Shown: positions 1-6,672, numbered from the stretch's first letter. The stretch: 6,730 nucleotides of DNA from an uncultured bacterium (GCA_938042205.1 CALIRS010000007.1:1-6730), one strand, 5' to 3'. Numbers and translations: made by a program. The notes: generated by a model from the letters alone, not told the origin.

Positions 1-38
1 GTGATAACCTCTTCTATTACCTCATTCGTGAAAGTCAA
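1..38 (-). CDS. whiA: Probable WhiA-like protein, N-terminal fragment cut by the window edge
   Basis: Reading down from a TTG codon at 38-36 gives (M)TFTNEVIEEVI and then leaves the window. This resembles the start of WhiA proteins, which commonly begin with an S/T-F-x-x-E-V-K-E-E-L pattern. WhiA is a DNA-binding protein with a LAGLIDADG-like N-terminal domain and a C-terminal helix-turn-helix; it is linked to cell division and sporulation control in Gram-positive bacteria. An AGGTG ribosome binding site sits at 44-48, 5 nt before the TTG. whiA commonly lies downstream of rapZ, usually with yvcK between them, and here the rapZ stop is about 207 nt upstream. Only 12 codons are visible, so the call rests on a short motif plus context. 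A different protein, or a start further inside, is possible. Confidence 0.4.
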   Translation of the reverse strand, partial: MTFTNEVIEEVI

Positions 39-245
39 TCTAACACCTGACTTCGTTTTTTATTTAAAATTGAAACTCTCAGGAAATCTAAAATCAAAAT
101 ATCAAAATCCAAGCTAATCTACTTTATAACCCCTCGAAAAAGCTATATTTAAATCTTGACAAACATATTTAATCTAAATCAACTTGTCCTGATGGTCAAA
201 CCAAAATCTCTGATTCTTGCGAAATTCCGTATCCAAAGATCACGA
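39..245. other. Intergenic region between rapZ and the probable whiA
   Basis: About 207 bp of AT-rich DNA with no convincing reading frame on either strand. I see no GC-rich hairpin followed by a T run that would make a good intrinsic terminator for rapZ. It contains a possible minus-strand promoter at 171-199 and the ribosome binding site of the downstream gene at 44-48, so it probably acts as a leader for that gene. Confidence 0.5.
171..199 (-). promoter_or_regulatory. Possible sigma-70-type promoter for the probable whiA
   Basis: On the minus strand a TTGACC box (199-194, five of six consensus bases) is followed after exactly 17 nt by TAGATT (176-171, four of six). Transcription would start near 164 and leave a leader of about 125 nt before the TTG start at 38. 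It lies just downstream of rapZ, so the next gene could be transcribed independently. In AT-rich DNA such matches arise by chance fairly often. Confidence 0.3.
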
Positions 246-1136
246 TTACTGATTTATATCCCGATAACGGACATTAACGCTAAAATCTCTTTCCTCAAGA
301 AACTTCTTAATCTCATCAGCAAAAACCACTGAGCGGTGCTTCCCACCGGTACAACCGAATGCAATCATCAAATGTGTCTTCCCTTCTTTTTCATAATTAG
401 GGATCAGAAAGTCAAGCATTTTCTTAAGCATTTCGAGGAATTCCTTTGCTTTGGGATGAGAAAGGACATAATCTCGTACTTTCTCGTCTTTTCCAATTAA
501 ATCTCTTAGCTCTTCCACATAGTAAGGATTGGGTATAAATCTAACATCAAATAGCAAATCTGAATCGAGTGGTATTCCGTATTTGAAACCAAATGAAAGG
601 ACAGTAATTTTAAGTGATCTTTTTTTCTTTGGCCCCAGAAAATACTCTTTAATTCTATCCTTTAATTCAAAAGTCTCCAGCCTTGAGGTATCCATCACCA
701 GGTCTGACACTTCTTTTATATTCTGAAGCATTCGTCTTTCTGTTTTTATCCCCGAAAGAATGTCTCCTGTTTCTGAAAGCGGGTGTTTTCTGCGGTCTCG
801 TTTAAATCTCCTCAAGAGCACTTCGTCGTCTGCTTCCAAATAGATTATTTTGCTGGAAATGTTCTTTTCCTTAAACTTTTTAATAACATCAAGAAGTTCC
901 GGAAAGAATTCATGACTTCTGACATCGCAAGCAGCTGCAATATGCCTTGATCTATGATTAGAAACTTCTAGAAGTTCCACTAAATTAAGAATAAAACGCG
1001 GGGGTAAGTTATCAACGCAAAAATATCCAATATCTTCAAGGACCCTCATCGCCTCAGTTCTTCCCGCCCCTGACATCCCGGTTACAATAACAAGTCGTAT
1101 ATCGGATGTCTCCGTTTTATCCTCCTGCTCATTCAT
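246..1136 (-). CDS. rapZ: RapZ/YvcJ family nucleotide-binding protein (RNase adapter family)
   Basis: A 296-residue protein close to the usual 280-295 length. The N-terminal P-loop domain carries GMSGAGRT at residues 20-27, followed by the family hallmark LEDIGYFCVDNLPP. The C-terminal domain has IAFGCTGGKHRSV, matching the GCTGGxHRSV motif of the domain that senses glucosamine-6-phosphate in E. coli RapZ. In E. coli RapZ guides RNase E to the GlmZ small RNA and so tunes amino-sugar synthesis; in Bacillus the homologue YvcJ binds and hydrolyses nucleotides and its role is less defined. The partner in this organism is unknown. The Walker A lysine is replaced by arginine, which also occurs in actinobacterial members. 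The ATG start at 1136 has a good AGGCGG site (1144-1149) 7 nt upstream, and the gene ends in TAA. It is separated from ogt by 317 bp, so it may have its own promoter. Confidence 0.95.
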   Translation of the reverse strand: MNEQEDKTETSDIRLVIVTGMSGAGRTEAMRVLEDIGYFCVDNLPPRFILNLVELLEVSNHRSRHIAAACDVRSHEFFPELLDVIKKFKEKNISSKIIYLEADDEVLLRRFKRDRRKHPLSETGDILSGIKTERRMLQNIKEVSDLVMDTSRLETFELKDRIKEYFLGPKKKRSLKITVLSFGFKYGIPLDSDLLFDVRFIPNPYYVEELRDLIGKDEKVRDYVLSHPKAKEFLEMLKKMLDFLIPNYEKEGKTHLMIAFGCTGGKHRSVVFADEIKKFLEERDFSVNVRYRDINQ

Positions 1137-1453
1137 TGATAAACCGCCTGTTTAACACTGTATCAGAGGCAAAAATAGAAAAATGTTTAAAAGCGATCTC
1201 TCGAATTTTTCTTTTGATTTTTCTTTATCATGTGAGGAAAACATAATAACCATACCTGTTTCAGTTCAACCTCGGGTTCCTTTGAAATTGTGTGCTTCTT
1301 TGCTTTCTAAGATTGGATTTTCTTTGAGAAAAAGGCAACAACCTGACAAACAATGGTTAACTTTTAAACATATAAACATATTTGTTGATGCTACCAAAAA
1401 GAATGCACCATCATTATCAGTATCTTTTTTCATATATATTATATCTAAAAATT
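1137..1453. other. AT-rich intergenic region between ogt and rapZ
   Basis: This 317-bp stretch lies downstream of ogt and upstream of rapZ. On the minus strand only a weak 55-codon frame (1266-1433) exists, with no recognisable motif and no good ribosome binding site. On the plus strand a frame starting at ATG 1183 stays open through the gap, but it runs 128 bp into the antisense strand of ogt, has only a poorly placed AGAGG (1165-1169, 13 nt before the ATG), and encodes nothing I recognise. I see no strong intrinsic terminator after ogt and no clear promoter with both boxes for rapZ. It may hold the rapZ promoter or be the remnant of a gene lost from this position. Confidence 0.5.
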
Positions 1454-1927
1454 TTAAAAACGCAGCATTTCTTGCTCAAATTTTAGTAATACTTCTTTCA
1501 TTCCAGGTTCTCCAGACCAGCCACCAGCCCCTGTGGCAGAGACCACCCGATGTCAGGGTACAAAAAGCAGAAAAGGATTAAGAGAAAGTGCTCTTCCCAC
1601 CGCCCTCTGCGCCTTATGATGACCTGATAAAACTGCTAGCTCTTTATAGGTAATTGTTTTCCCGAAAGGTATTTTTCTTAAAGCACTGTAAACATCTTTT
1701 TGAAATTCAGTAATTGTTGAAAAGTCAAGGTTTACGGAATCAAAATAAATATCTTTACCCCGAAAATAGCTTTCTATTTCCTTTTTCAATAGATCAGGGA
1801 TATCGGGGAATTGACTTCGATTTTCACCAGCTGAATTTTCAATATAAGACACCTGGCATCTTCTTATTAAATCGTTTTTTATCTCCACTGTAACTCTAAA
1901 TTTATCAAAATCTGCCTGGTAGATCAT
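1454..1927 (-). CDS. ogt: Selenocysteine-containing O6-alkylguanine-DNA alkyltransferase (Ogt/MGMT family), TGA codon 125 read as Sec
   Basis: The product transfers alkyl groups from O6-alkylguanine to its own active-site residue, a one-shot direct repair. Read through the TGA at 1553-1555 it has 157 residues, a normal family length. Residues 1-65 form a weakly conserved N-terminal domain. The helix-turn-helix domain follows: FQKDVYSAL (75-83), IPFGKTITYKELA (86-98), RAVGRA (108-113), N117-P118. The active site is P124-U125-H126-R127-V128-V129, then GAGGWSG and an LLKFE helix. Measured against human MGMT Cys145, Tyr114, Arg128 and Asn137 match Y94, R108 and N117 at identical spacing; S138 and E151 align with Ser159 and Glu172 after one deletion. 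The only cysteine is C24, far from the active site. The ATG overlaps the uvrC stop as ATGA, suggesting translational coupling. A conventional reading gives a 124-residue fragment lacking the nucleophile. A nonsense mutation or sequencing error is the alternative, but the intact frame beyond and the hairpin argue against it. Confidence 0.88.
1506..1544 (-). promoter_or_regulatory. Putative bacterial SECIS hairpin for UGA recoding
   Basis: Just downstream of the UGA the minus-strand RNA can fold GCCACAG-GGG-CUGGUGGC (1537-1520): seven pairs with one bulged G on the 3' side and a GGG apical loop starting 23 nt after the UGA. A shorter form pairs GCCAC with GUGGC around an AGGGGCUG loop. An outer helix pairs GGUCUC (1544-1539) with GAGAACC (1512-1506) with one bulged A, separated from the upper stem by an asymmetric internal loop. 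Known bacterial SECIS elements have an apical loop roughly 16-37 nt after the UGA with a G in the first two loop bases, which fits; SelB recognises this loop. A competing 4-bp GUGG/CCAC hairpin exists. Folding was done by eye. Confidence 0.6.
1553..1555 (-). other. In-frame TGA at the catalytic cysteine position, probable selenocysteine codon
   Basis: The codon falls between P124 and H126 of the alkyltransferase, exactly where every catalytic PCHR motif has its cysteine. TGC or TGT differ from TGA by one base, but 32 further in-frame codons encode the conserved C-terminus up to a TAA. TGA is not generally reassigned here: uvrC ends in TGA at its expected C-terminus, and tryptophan in this gene is TGG (W137). 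Confidence 0.85.
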
Positions 1928-3732
1928 TGCTTCTCAATCTCTTCCTTCAGCCTGATAGCAACCTTTTCAGGCAATATTGATCGCAGTTCTTCAATGCTTG
2001 CCTTTTTAAGACCTTTAATATCTTTAAACAAAGAAATGAGCCTTCTTTTCCTTATCCGCCCAATACCTTCTACTCTGTCAAGTATAGACTTCGTAATTTC
2101 TCTTTCTTCAAGTTTTCTATGAAAAGAAACTGCAAATCGATGGCTTTCATTTCTAACGCGTTTGAGTAACTTCAAAGTATCCGAATCTTCAGAAAGTCTT
2201 AAAGGGCTTTTCTTTTTTAAAAGATATACCCGCTCTTTCCCCTTAGCTAAAGCGATTAAATCTATGGTACCTAATTCGCCAGCTTCCTCAAGTGCCTTAC
2301 ATGCTGCTGAAAGTTGAGCTTTACCTCCATCTACAATTATCAAATCTGGCTTCTGAGCAAACGATGGATCTTTCTTTTCGAAGTAATTTTTAATTCTTCT
2401 CGAAATTACTTCTTTCATCATTTGATAGTCGTCTTTTAAATTGCCTTTTATTTTAAACTTCCGATAGTCGCTTTTTTTAGGTCTTCCATCCTCAAAAACT
2501 ACCATTGAACCGACAGGACTTTTCCCTTTAAAAGCTGAGATATCAAAACATTCTATCCTTAACGGTAAGTTAGTAAGATTCAATTCTTCTTTGACTTCTT
2601 CGAGAAAGCGGGAGTGAATTTTCAGAGTTGATTGCCCTTGAAATTTATACCAGTAAAATGATTGCATTGCGTTTTCTCTGGCAAAGGCGATAAGTTCTTT
2701 GCGAAAACCTTTCCTTGCCACAACAATTTTAACTTTCTTTCCTTTTTTTTCTGAAAGGATTTCTTCAAAAGCATTTTTAGTATCAATTTCTACAGGTATG
2801 ATAATCTCTTCTGGAACATCCTCGCGCAAAAGATAATATTTTTCAAAAACATTTTCTATTGCTTCCCTGATATCAAAGGCAGGAAACACGAAACCTCTTG
2901 AACCCACTAACCTTCCGGAACGTACGTTCAGAATTTTTATATAAGTCTCGTCAGCAGAATATGAACCAATGACGTCAATATCTTTTTTTGAATCGAGCAT
3001 GACCCGCTGGTGAGAGATTACATAGGTAGCTGCCCGCAGCTTTTCTCTAAAAAAAGTGGCCTTTTCAAAGTTTAATTTTTCAGCTTCCTGATGCATATTT
3101 TTTTCAAATTCAGCAAGAATAGCATCATTCTTCCCTTCAAGGAATTTAATCACGCTTTCAACATAACTCATATAAGTTTCTTTAGAAACAGCACCAATAC
3201 ATGGTGCGGAGCACTTACCAATGTCATAAAAAAGGCAAGGAGTGGCCCCTTTTTTCCCAGGCTTTGCCCCCCTGCAGGAACACAGCGGGAAAATTTTTAA
3301 AAGAGAATCTACTACTTTACGAGCTGAGGAAGCACGCGGATAAGGTCCAAAATACTTAGCATTTTCTATATTCACATTTCTTGTCAAAATCAGACGGGGC
3401 CACTCATCCCCAAGAGTTATTGCCAGATAAGGATATGATTTATCATCTCGATAGAGCATGTTATACCTGGGCTTTTTTGATTTAATCAGGTTGTACTCAA
3501 GAATAAGCGCTTCTTTCTCATTTCGAGTTACCAGGTAATCTACCGAAGCTACTTTTTGAAGCATAACTTCGAGCTTTGGCTCCGAGGGGCGCGTGAAATG
3601 TGCCTTAACCCGTTTCTTAATGTTTTTTGCTTTACCAATATAAAGATATTCCCCTGAAGCGTCTTTAAAAATATAAACACCAGGTTTTTCAGGTAAAGCA
3701 ATGGTTTGAAGACTTAACTCTTTAAGATTCAT
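1924..3732 (-). CDS. uvrC: UvrC, excinuclease ABC subunit C
   Basis: This is the dual-incision nuclease of nucleotide excision repair: it is recruited by the UvrB-DNA complex and cuts on both sides of the lesion. The 602 residues show the whole family architecture. The N-terminal GIY-YIG nuclease has GVY at 18-20, YIG at 31-33, R41 and probable metal ligand E79. A cysteine cluster (C151/C153, C166, C174, C178) matches the site reported to bind an iron-sulfur cluster in E. coli UvrC. A UVR domain lies around 205-235 (FEKATFFREKL). The RNase H-like nuclease has D397 (CFDIS), D468 (IIVDGGKAQ) and H531 (NESHRF) as the DDH triad. Tandem helix-hairpin-helix motifs (VEGIGRIRKRRL) end the protein. 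The ATG follows the uvrA TAA after 3 nt, and the TGA stop overlaps the ogt ATG, so the three genes are probably co-transcribed. It looks intact. Confidence 0.98.
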   Translation of the reverse strand: MNLKELSLQTIALPEKPGVYIFKDASGEYLYIGKAKNIKKRVKAHFTRPSEPKLEVMLQKVASVDYLVTRNEKEALILEYNLIKSKKPRYNMLYRDDKSYPYLAITLGDEWPRLILTRNVNIENAKYFGPYPRASSARKVVDSLLKIFPLCSCRGAKPGKKGATPCLFYDIGKCSAPCIGAVSKETYMSYVESVIKFLEGKNDAILAEFEKNMHQEAEKLNFEKATFFREKLRAATYVISHQRVMLDSKKDIDVIGSYSADETYIKILNVRSGRLVGSRGFVFPAFDIREAIENVFEKYYLLREDVPEEIIIPVEIDTKNAFEEILSEKKGKKVKIVVARKGFRKELIAFARENAMQSFYWYKFQGQSTLKIHSRFLEEVKEELNLTNLPLRIECFDISAFKGKSPVGSMVVFEDGRPKKSDYRKFKIKGNLKDDYQMMKEVISRRIKNYFEKKDPSFAQKPDLIIVDGGKAQLSAACKALEEAGELGTIDLIALAKGKERVYLLKKKSPLRLSEDSDTLKLLKRVRNESHRFAVSFHRKLEEREITKSILDRVEGIGRIRKRRLISLFKDIKGLKKASIEELRSILPEKVAIRLKEEIEKQ

Positions 3733-3735
3733 TGC

Positions 3736-6597
3736 TTAACTCGCAGCAGTTGCTGTTTCCTTTTTAGGCTCGAGAAGAACCTTCTTTAAAAACATGCCTG
3801 TATACGATTCTTTACAATGAATAATCTTTTCGGGAGGACCGCTAAATATCAGGTCTCCTCCACTTTCACCACCTTCAGGACCCAGGTCAATAATCCAGTC
3901 GGCGCTTTTAATAACATCGAGATTGTGTTCGATTACAATCAGAGTGTTGCCTTGACTTACTAATCGTTGAAGCACATTAAGCAGTTTGTTTATGTCATCA
4001 AAATGTAGCCCTGTAGTTGGTTCGTCAAGAATATACAAAGTTCTACCAGTAGCTACTTTTCCTAACTCAGCAGCTAATTTAACCCTCTGAGCTTCACCAC
4101 CTGAAAGAGTCGTCGCTGGTTGTCCCAGCTTGATGTAACCAAGTCCAACATCATAGAGAGTCTGAAGTTTTCTTTTTATAGAAGGAATATCTTTAAAAAA
4201 AGATAATGCTTCTTCGACGCTCATATCAAGAATATCAGCGATATTTTTCCCTTTAAACTTCACCTGAAGTGTTTCAGTGTTATATCTTTTTCCTTTGCAA
4301 ACGTCGCAGACGATATATACATCAGGGAGAAAATGCATCTCGATTTTTATTTGCCCATCGCCACGGCAATTTTCACATCTTCCCCCCGGGACGTTGAAAC
4401 TAAAACGTCCAGGCCTATAGCCTCTTATTCGTGCTTCTTTTGTTTCTGAAAACAGCCTTCTCACATCATCAAATACTTTTACATAAGTTGCCGGATTTGA
4501 CCTTGGTGTGCGACCAATAGGCGATTGATCGATTTCAATAATCTTATCTAAGTATTCCACTCCTTCAATGCGCTCATGTTTCCCGGGCTCTTCTATTGAT
4601 TTATAAAAATGCTTCTTGAGAGCTTTGGTAAGAATGTCGCTTACAAGAGTGCTTTTGCCGCTTCCCGAGACACCTGTTATGCAGGTGAAGAGCCCAATCG
4701 GAATGTCAACATTAATCTTTCTAAGATTATGCTCACTGGCACCAATGATTCTTAAAAATCTTTTGTCCGGTTTTCTTCTTCTTTCAGGGATAGGAATTGA
4801 CAATCTCCCTGAAAGGTATTTTCCTGTAATTGAATCTTCGCATCTGATTATGTCATTGGAGGTGCCGCAAGCTACAATCTCTCCTCCGTGCTCACCTGCT
4901 CCTGGACCGATGTCCACAATCCAATCTGACTCCCGGATAGTCTCTTCGTCGTGCTCCACCACAATTAAAGTATTACCTAAGTCTCGCAGTTCCTTAAGTG
5001 TGTTAATTAGCTTTCGATTATCACGATGATGAAGACCAATGCTCGGTTCATCAAGCACATACACCACTCCAGTTAACCCTGAACCAATTTGAGTTGCCAG
5101 CCGAATTCGCTGAGCTTCCCCGCCCGCCAGGGTAGCAGTAGCTCTATCAAGAGTAAGGTAGTCAAGACCAACATTTATTAAAAATTTTAACCTCGCTCTA
5201 ATTTCTTTAAGAAGCCTTGAAGCAATCTTCATATCCCTCTCAGAAAGTTTCAGTGAGTCAAAAAATTCGTAAAGCTTTATCACAGAGAGAGCAGAGAGCT
5301 CGTAAATATTGAAATTTCCTATTTTTACAGAAAGAGCTTCTCGATTCAGGCGGGCACCGTTGCAAGCGCTACATTTTTTAGGACGCATAAATTCTTCAAT
5401 TCTCTCTCTCTGAGCATCACTTTCAGATTCTTCATATCTTCTGGTAAGATTTGGGATTACTCCGAACCAGTGTGCATAATAAGCTTTTGGTCTCCCCGTA
5501 ATGCTAATATAACGCACATATACTGGTTCATCGGCTCCATAAAGAATAATGTTTTTCTGTTCTTCTGTAAGCTTCTTCCAGGGTTTATCTAACGGAATGC
5601 GGTAATGCTCTGCTACTGCTCTAATCATTTTAGGGTAAAAATCAACTCTGGTACGAGCAAAGGGTACGATAGCGCCTTCCCCGAGCGAAAGGTTTTCATC
5701 TGGCACCACCAGCGATTCATCAATGACCATTTTCACACCTAATCCACTGCACTCTCTGCAGGCACCATAAGGACTGTTAAATGAAAATAGACGAGGAGAA
5801 ATCTCGCTGAACGAAAAGCCGCATCCCAAACATGCAAAATGAGTGGAGAGAAGCTCCCTCGAAGTAACATTCCCACTGGCATCCAATATTTCAACAGCTA
5901 CAATGCCGTCTGCCAGCTTAAGAGCCGTTTCGACAGAATCGCCCGTTCGGCGCTCAATACCTGGTTTCATTACTAGCCTATCAATCACGACATCTATATC
6001 GTGACGAAAGTCCCTCTGAAGTCTAATTTCTTCTTCCAAACCATATACAATCCCATCCACTTTCACCCTAACATAGCCTTCTCGACGAAGTCGCTCAAAC
6101 AAATCGCGGTATTCTCCTTTGCGCCCTCGTACCACGGGAGCCAGTATCTGAAACCTCGTCTTTTCTGGAATAGAAAGTATCCTTTCAATTATTTGCTGAG
6201 ATGTCTGCTTTGATATCAGTACTCCGCAGTTTGGACAATATGGTTTTCCAATTCGCGCATACAAAACTCTAAGATAATCATATATCTCCGTGGTCGTCCC
6301 TACAGTTGACCGGGGATTTTTGGATGCTGCTTTCTGGTCTATACAAATGGTAGGAGAGAGACCATCGATGTGATCAACATCTGGTTTTTGAAGCTGCCCT
6401 AAAAACTGTCGTGCGTAGGCAGAAAGGCTTTCAACATATCTTCTCTGACCTTCCGCATAAATGGTATCAATTGCAAGAGATGACTTCCCGGAACCGGAAA
6501 CTCCTGTAAACACAATCATCTTCTCGCGTGGCAACCTAAGGTTAATATTCTTGAGATTATGTTCTCTTGCTCCGGTAATAATAATTTCTCGAGACAA
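3736..6597 (-). CDS. uvrA: UvrA, excinuclease ABC subunit A
   Basis: UvrA is the damage-sensing ATPase of nucleotide excision repair; it dimerises, scans DNA and loads UvrB. The 953 residues carry two ABC ATPase modules: Walker A GVSGSGKSS at 32-40 and GVSGSGKST at 642-650, signature motifs LAGGEAQR at 490 and LSGGEAQR at 831, and Walker B/D-loop segments VLDEPSIGL and ILDEPTTGL. Zinc-binding CxxC pairs are present: CPNC near 122, FACLGC with ACREC in the insertion region, KCSAC, and C741/C744 with C764/C767 in the C-terminal zinc finger. The family opening IIITGAREHNLKNI starts at residue 5. The start codon is TTG at 6597, supported by GAAGGG 9 nt upstream; no better ATG fits. It ends in TAA, 3 nt before uvrC. 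uvrB is not in the window. The first 110 bases or so contain one arm of a terminal inverted repeat. Confidence 0.98.
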   Translation of the reverse strand: MSREIIITGAREHNLKNINLRLPREKMIVFTGVSGSGKSSLAIDTIYAEGQRRYVESLSAYARQFLGQLQKPDVDHIDGLSPTICIDQKAASKNPRSTVGTTTEIYDYLRVLYARIGKPYCPNCGVLISKQTSQQIIERILSIPEKTRFQILAPVVRGRKGEYRDLFERLRREGYVRVKVDGIVYGLEEEIRLQRDFRHDIDVVIDRLVMKPGIERRTGDSVETALKLADGIVAVEILDASGNVTSRELLSTHFACLGCGFSFSEISPRLFSFNSPYGACRECSGLGVKMVIDESLVVPDENLSLGEGAIVPFARTRVDFYPKMIRAVAEHYRIPLDKPWKKLTEEQKNIILYGADEPVYVRYISITGRPKAYYAHWFGVIPNLTRRYEESESDAQRERIEEFMRPKKCSACNGARLNREALSVKIGNFNIYELSALSVIKLYEFFDSLKLSERDMKIASRLLKEIRARLKFLINVGLDYLTLDRATATLAGGEAQRIRLATQIGSGLTGVVYVLDEPSIGLHHRDNRKLINTLKELRDLGNTLIVVEHDEETIRESDWIVDIGPGAGEHGGEIVACGTSNDIIRCEDSITGKYLSGRLSIPIPERRRKPDKRFLRIIGASEHNLRKINVDIPIGLFTCITGVSGSGKSTLVSDILTKALKKHFYKSIEEPGKHERIEGVEYLDKIIEIDQSPIGRTPRSNPATYVKVFDDVRRLFSETKEARIRGYRPGRFSFNVPGGRCENCRGDGQIKIEMHFLPDVYIVCDVCKGKRYNTETLQVKFKGKNIADILDMSVEEALSFFKDIPSIKRKLQTLYDVGLGYIKLGQPATTLSGGEAQRVKLAAELGKVATGRTLYILDEPTTGLHFDDINKLLNVLQRLVSQGNTLIVIEHNLDVIKSADWIIDLGPEGGESGGDLIFSGPPEKIIHCKESYTGMFLKKVLLEPKKETATAAS
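6491..6548. repeat. Left arm of a 58-bp perfect inverted repeat (inside uvrA)
   Basis: This part of uvrA, covering about residues 17-36 and most of the first Walker A motif, is exactly reverse-complementary to 6673-6730. Paired positions sum to 13221. Pairing fails beyond 6548 (6549/6672 and 6550/6671 both mismatch). The arms are separated by 124 bp. Confidence 0.95.
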
Positions 6598-6606
6598 ATT
6601 TATTTT

Positions 6607-6612
6607 CCCTTC
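6607..6612 (-). promoter_or_regulatory. Ribosome binding site supporting the TTG start of uvrA
   Basis: On the minus strand GAAGGG, inside a purine-rich run, ends 9 nt before the TTG at 6597-6595. This spacing, and the conserved UvrA N-terminus beginning directly after, decide the start codon in favour of TTG. Confidence 0.7.
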
Positions 6613-6621
6613 TTTCCTTAG

Positions 6622-6627
6622 ATTATA
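6622..6627 (-). promoter_or_regulatory. Probable -10 box of the uvrA promoter
   Basis: A perfect TATAAT on the minus strand ends 24 nt before the uvrA start codon. At 17-nt spacing the -35 position holds TATTTT, a poor match, so an activator or weak promoter would be implied. The box overlaps a short dyad, CCTTA-N5-TAAGG (6616-6630), that could be an operator or chance. No LexA-type box of the E. coli or Bacillus kind is visible nearby. Confidence 0.35.
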
Positions 6628-6672
6628 AGGAGTCCTGCATATTAAAAATATGTTGCTTTAAACACATCTCTG

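Noticed and set aside
1255..1290. Possible tRNA T-arm-like sequence in the intergenic gap
   Set aside because: No matching acceptor, D or anticodon stems can be formed around it on either strand.
1266..1433. 55-residue minus-strand frame between ogt and rapZ
   Set aside because: No ribosome binding site, no motif, and low-complexity composition typical of non-coding AT-rich DNA.
1553..1926. Genome-wide reassignment of TGA to Trp or Gly
   Set aside because: uvrC ends in TGA at its natural C-terminus, and readthrough there would add unrelated residues overlapping ogt. Neither Trp nor Gly makes sense at the catalytic position.
1553..1927. Ogt as a 124-residue truncated protein or pseudogene
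   Set aside because: The frame continues after the TGA with all conserved C-terminal features at correct spacing and ends in a TAA, with no frameshift or other stop. A decayed gene would not be expected to have its only lesion exactly at the catalytic codon together with a suitable hairpin.
4616..5029. Plus-strand open frame of 137 codons inside uvrA
   Set aside because: It lies entirely opposite the conserved UvrA coding sequence and encodes nothing recognisable; a shadow frame. The same holds for plus-strand frames at 529-726, 3091-3300 and 6001-6213.
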